In this document: positions 55,801-61,800 of the stretch, piece by piece | How the letters are laid out: each line of letters opens with the position of its first letter | Numbering within the stretch: position 1 is the stretch's first letter | Origin: Prostheceraeus crozeri | Lineage: Eukaryota > Platyhelminthes > Polycladida > Euryleptidae | Reading direction: 5' to 3' | Length of the DNA: 64,000 nucleotides | NCBI GenBank assembly: GCA_907163375.1 | Contig: CAJQUW010008587.1 | Location: forward strand, 720,525 to 784,524 | Notes under the pieces: generated by a model | What the model saw: only the letters and a program-made list of their open reading frames with translations | What the model was told of the DNA's origin: nothing | Databases searched by the model: none | Position numbers and translations under genes: made by a program

Positions 55801-58800
55801 TTGCGAAGCTAGAATGTACGAAATTAAATGTATTCAGATTTACTTGCATCGAATCCATGTCCGACGAATTTCATATCTCTCTGGCATTTACGTGTTACCG
55901 AAAGATTTGTATGTACAATTTAGTTTTATGAAATTAATGTTTTTAGATTTTGTGCTTACTTATTCCTTGTTGGGCTTTAGATGTACCACAACATTTGAAT
56001 ATTCACTTCATTGCTTTTCTTCTCTCATGTAATTACAGAATAATGCGAGTATCATACATGAAACTATTAAGCTCAAACATCTTGGATGTTTCATTGAAAT
56101 ACTAAAGGCACAAATTCTAAGCATTTGCATAGCCTTTGATTTTAATAGATTGCTATTCCACTTGTTATTTAAACAATCCCTTAGGGATTTCTGATCAGGA
56201 TTTCTTGCTTTCATCCCATATGCCATTGATAAAGACGCAAGGCGCAAAGTTTGGTATTTCTTTATTTCTGCTAAAATGCCAACAGCATAATATAAGGAAG
56301 TTTTCAACACAACTGTATGATAAAAAATATCTAGAGGTATATAGAATTGTCAGGCTGCATGTACATGGTTCAAAATTATTTCTTAGAAACAAACCCAACA
56401 AAAATTCTAGAATCATATCCATCGAATACAAAATCAATTATCTATTTGATAGTTAATTACAAGTTATTGTGCTCGCTCTTTATACCTAGTGACTTCTGCT
56501 TCACCACTCCGCACTGATTTTACTTACATACATTTTATCAGTAGACAAGTATCTCAATATTAACTTGTTCATTGTTAGCTGCTCAACTTATGACTTTTTA
56601 AATAATAATCAAATACTAAACAGACATTTTGTATGTCATGGTTTAGATGTTTGGTAGCTCTTTAGATCCTACTAACGACATCAAATAACTCTCCAAGTAG
56701 CCAAAGAAAGCGGGCTCCTAAAATCGGATTACTTTGTGAATCTAAATTCTGAAATTTGACGTAAAGATGATCAATATTTATTAATTCGATTTTGGCAGGA
56801 CGATGATGATGACGATGGCTCAGATTTTGACGTTCTCAATGATATTGAAGTAGACATCAAGAGTGAAGGTGAGCTGATGATTATTGTATATTGGCTTTAA
56901 TGCTCTTATCATGTGGGAGAGGATTGCACAATTTTGAAAGTAATGAGTATTGCAAATTATATCTATCCTATATTATATCTATACATGCAGTTCATCTTCA
57001 TCATGTGACAGTTATTTGGTGAATGTGAAGCTGCAAGATCCTGCAAATATTGGTGCTTGTCAATAATCACAATTAATTGACAATTTTTTGTGATGATGGT
57101 GAAGTTGATGAAATCTACTCAAATTGTGATGATATCATGCAAATAAATGGCGGTCCGCTTCATCGATAGGTGTATGATCCTGGCTCATCAAGAGTATCAA
57201 GTCATGATTATGTGGTAACTCATATCTATACTATTCATTTTGTATGTGGCTAAAAAAGCCGCCGGCTTCAATAAATTGATCAATGAGTAGGCCTATATAT
57301 TACGTATGACGAAAGTTGACCGGTCATGGTGTGTAAACACCGCCAGGTTGAATGGCTGCGGAAGCGTAAGGCATGGCTATTTACTGAGAGGTATGTGATG
57401 AACGTTAATCTGAGTGCGTTCCTAGATAGACGTTAATGCAGCGTTGATATAATATTAAATAGGCCCATAACTTTAATATACTTGATGCTAGCTTGGGTGT
57501 TAACAGATTGCCTTGATAATTGAGTGCTTATACCGGCAACGCCGCCTGTTCAACCGTCACTATCAATGTGTTCAAAGAAAAAAGGCATGGTGCAGTCTTC
57601 GCTTTGATCCTACCAAGGTTTGAACCCTGGTCTCTCGATCACAGAGATAGCACTCTACAAAATGTCATGCTGAGCCGATGTCGTGATTGTAGACTTAATT
57701 AACGTGTATCATTTCTCCCATAGATATTGTTCCATGAATCCAAAGAATTAGAATCGAGAAACAATTGTTCAATTGAACAAAACTAAATCCCAGGGCGTTT
57801 CAAAAATAATTTCTACCATGTAAATGTGCTAATAAACTTGTCCACATATACAATGATCGATTGATGATTCACCATTGATTTGCCCTTTAAAATCTATCAT
57901 AAATATTCCAGATTCAGGTACTCTTTTGGTATCCTTCGTGACTTGATAGAATTTTGTGTGGTAGTAACTTCATATATCCAGGAGTGAACATGAGGTTTGA
58001 TCAGTATTATCCCTAATACATTCGATTCACATTTCTCGAGTAGACACTTATGCAATGCTGATTTATATTTACATCTCATTATCTATGTTTTGTAAGGAGG
58101 AAAGATTCTGAAGGCATTGTCGAGAAATTTTCATTTCTAAAAATATCTTTTGACCTTGTAAGTATGCACTGCTAAAAAGCTGCACTTCTCAGCCTTTGTT
58201 GGCAGGTTCTAATAATGTAACTGTACTACGAGTATCTTCCACTGCGTGATCGAAAAATTCGTCCAATGCGAATTTGTTATTTGAATTTGGGATGCTGGAC
58301 AGCATATAGAAACAAGGATTTCACACCAGTTCTACATTTCGTAACAGACATTTTAGAGGCGCTGCCTTCTCAATTGAAAAGCTATGTATGTCATCAACTC
58401 GCAGAACAATCAATAGTTGAATGCAAACAATATAAACCAGTTTTAAATGTCAAACAATTACATGCATTCATTTTTGTAGAAAGATCTTTTAATCCATGAG
58501 GTCAACACCTGTTTATTTTGTAAAAAGAAATGAATATAAGAAAATTTGCATCAGAAAAAGGTTCAAGTCAGAATAAAGAGGGTACTTAAAGTCCGATTAT
58601 ACTCTGTCTTGCATTCCCATTCCACAAGTGCGCCAACGAGTTCCGCGAATTCGCATATTTACGGCGCGAAAGATGGCAAATTGGGTTTGCACTTTGACCC
58701 ACATCATTAAGACAGAAGATGGTTTCTGCCATTTATTGGCAAGACAGCAAGTCAATCAATCAACTTTGTAAAAAAGTGGCTACAGAACAGGGTGGGATTT

Positions 58801-61800
58801 TGAAGCTACTGAAAGAACCACTTTGTAAATCCGAAAATACTACATTTCTTGAGATCCTACACTGTAAACTGTAAATATCCGTTAAAATTAACAGCCTTTA
58901 AATTAGTCAATTAATTTAACATTATTTCACAGTCTGAACTGTAAATATCCGTAAAAGAAGGCGGATTTTATCTGTTACGTCATCACTCATCACGTTGTGA
59001 CGTCATCATTTTAAAAGATATTTGCGAATATTTTCTGTGAAGTTGAGCGGTTATCTTAGCCGTTTTTAACGGTGTACAGGTTACAGTATACAGTGTCATG
59101 GGGTTATGAATTAGCAAAAAGACTTATAGCTTTCAATTCACAGTGCACAAAAAGTCTTCATGAAAATGTAATTTTTTAAAATGTACCAATACAATGTACC
59201 ACTTTGAAATGTAATCAATAGAGTGCTAGTAAATTCATTTGCAAAACTCTCAAGTGAAATTCATATAATTGAGTGTCAACTTTTGTTAAAGGCTAAATTG
59301 CTATCTGCTTTCAGTCCTTAAATCTGCTTATAATACGATGTCCAAATTAGTGGTCATTATTGATTTTGATATTATCAGAGTGATTCAAATGCTTCTTCAA
59401 AGAGATTTAAAATAATTTTGTTATTGCAGGAAATAAAGATGATGTCATCGATATCCCAGAGGGTGAAGAAGAAGATGACAAAAGGAAGAAGAAGAAAAAG
59501 AAAAAGAAGAAGAAGAAGGACAAAAAGAAGAAAAAGAAGTCTGGATTGCCATTTCGACGTGTAAGTGAAGAAATTAACAAATTTGCATTGAATTTGATGA
59601 ATTTGAAAGTCATAAATTCATAACTGAAATTCGAAACTGTAATTTACATGTTGCAGATTTTGCGGGTACGTTTCATGTCCAAGAATAGTTGTCTTTTTAT
59701 CCTGCCTTAAACAACGCTTCGCTATTGCAGATAATTGTGTCCGTTAGCTTTTTACAGTTTCAACTTCATAGAGGCACCTTGTACGCTTTAATTGTGAAAC
59801 AATCGAACATGATAAATTGTCTTATTGAACTGAACACGTAGCAGAAAATGTGAAAACAAAGCCCCAGCTATTATCCTGAAGATATTAATTGTTATTTATT
59901 CTCTACAATGTAGGCGGATGCTTCCAAGGATTTCGCGAACGAAAAAGATGATGATGACATTGAATTTGAAGACAATGTCAAGGAGGACAACAGCTGGATT
60001 GAAAGGATTAAAGTAAGTTCTCAAATCACATCAACAATGAGATTTTCACTCTTATCATCCAATAAGAGGATTAAAGTATTCTTGAAAATTTAAAGAGAAT
60101 AATTGAAGAATCTCTGTGATTTTCAAATATCAAACAGCGATACACCACTAGAGGTATTATATTGCGAACATGGAATTCTATAGAAGTTCTTCGACTAGAA
60201 CAATCAGAAAACTCTGATACCTTGATTAGACCTAATTTCCTTGAAAATGTCATTATCACATTCAAAGCATTTCAACTTCTTCTTCATCTATGTATTCATG
60301 CACATGAATGCTCATGACAAAATGTAAAAATGCAAAAAAAGTGAAAGGTAGAGCTCTAAAAATGGATGTGACATGAAATTTACAGAATCAGATAGTTCAT
60401 TTAAAAGAATAGTAGTAACTTTGAAATGATAAAGTGAAGTTTATCACATATTGAACTACATACACCAGTTTGTCTCACAATATCATAATTTTCGCATGGA
60501 TTAGTCATAGGCATTATGCATTGAGGTCTCTTGCAAAAGCTTAAATGAAAAGGAATTATTCTTGAACCGACAGTGAAAAGCCATAAATACCAATACATAA
60601 TCAAAATTCAGCAAATTTGCTGCGTATAAAAATGTGCAAGTTCCGTAAATGTCTGGTTCAATTTCGAATCATGCTGAATTTCTATTTCTATATAACTAGA
60701 GATCGGGAAAATATATTTTTTAGATATTTTTATATTTTCTGGTTATTTCAAATATTTTGATCATCTCAAGCATTTTATAAAAATATTTCTATGGTTTGTG
60801 GACTCGAATGCATTTAGACTTATTCAAATACTTTGCATTTCGATAGAAACCCTTGATTTAATCTCATGTTAAAATTGAAATATTGAAAAAAGGGATACAT
60901 CGGCAGTCGCCATATTCAAGGACTATGAACTTACATTGTCTTTGACCAAATTATATAAAAGTTTTAAGTAGCACTATGCTAGTTGGTAAAGGCAACATTT
61001 TCGCAAGAAGGAAAGGCTGTATTATTGCATCTGACTGATGTCAGATACATCTTCATCTTGCGCTCAATTGAATTAGTGTTTTCAGGTGGCGAGAGCTCAC
61101 TCCCGTACTTCATGTCTCCTCAACAGGTTGCCACCTATAAGTTTGCGACGATCACGAGCGTCGAGAGTACGTTTTTTACATACAAGGCGATTTTATCTGA
61201 CTCCAGAAAATCTCTCTATAAAAATTGACTTAATTTTCTTCTGAACTCTGCGAAGTCATTGCTATAATTCACAGTATAATTTGATTTCTAAGCACATTTT
61301 TAAATAATAAGGCCATTTTGTATTTGTGCTGCAAAAGGTGCATTACTTTCTTTTCTCACAGATCTTCAGTTCTCCGCTGGAGGAAGTCAAAGACTTTGGA
61401 GGTTTCGAAGCTTTTGTTAAAACTTATCCTTTATATAAAGGCAAACAGGAGGACGACGAAGAGCCTTCAGACAATCGCATTGCAGGATATTTCAAAGGCA
61501 ACTTCCTTATTTATCGCCTAGAAGATGAGGAGTTCGGGAGGGACGTGAATCCTAAAACACTGAAACTCCATTGCGACTTGCCCAGTAATGAGCCTGTGAC
61601 GATGTTGGTTCGACTTTACGTCATCCGGGTAAGTATTCTAATATTTCACAATCATGTCAGAAGTTCAACACATGGTCTGAATCGATTTTCAGTTTTGATC
61701 TATTTATGCAATCATCTCCACCACCACGCCCACGATGTATTGGTCCATTCATTCAATTTTTCTGATTGAAAACACCGTGCGATAGCAGCCCATTCATTTG

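Larger units (their letters stand above)
43629..56798 (+). other. Ferlin intron between exons 7 and 8
   Basis: A 13.2-kb intron, the longest in the window. It holds the 44-base tandem repeat, the CACTAGG element, a hairpin MITE, a tRNA-SINE and the Penelope fragment with its inverted arms. 45010-47450, 47670-50340, 50560-54330 and 55600-56790 contain nothing I can name apart from the small hairpin at 49048 and very AT-rich patches (46200-46300). Confidence 0.65.
56869..59429 (+). other. Ferlin intron between exons 8 and 9
   Basis: A 2.6-kb intron with a tRNA-like fragment at 57600 and repeat C at 58855. The remainder is featureless. Confidence 0.8.

Noticed and set aside
59407-59613. Minus-strand ORF encoding a long Phe/Ser run
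   Set aside because: It is the complement of the poly-lysine ferlin exon 9.
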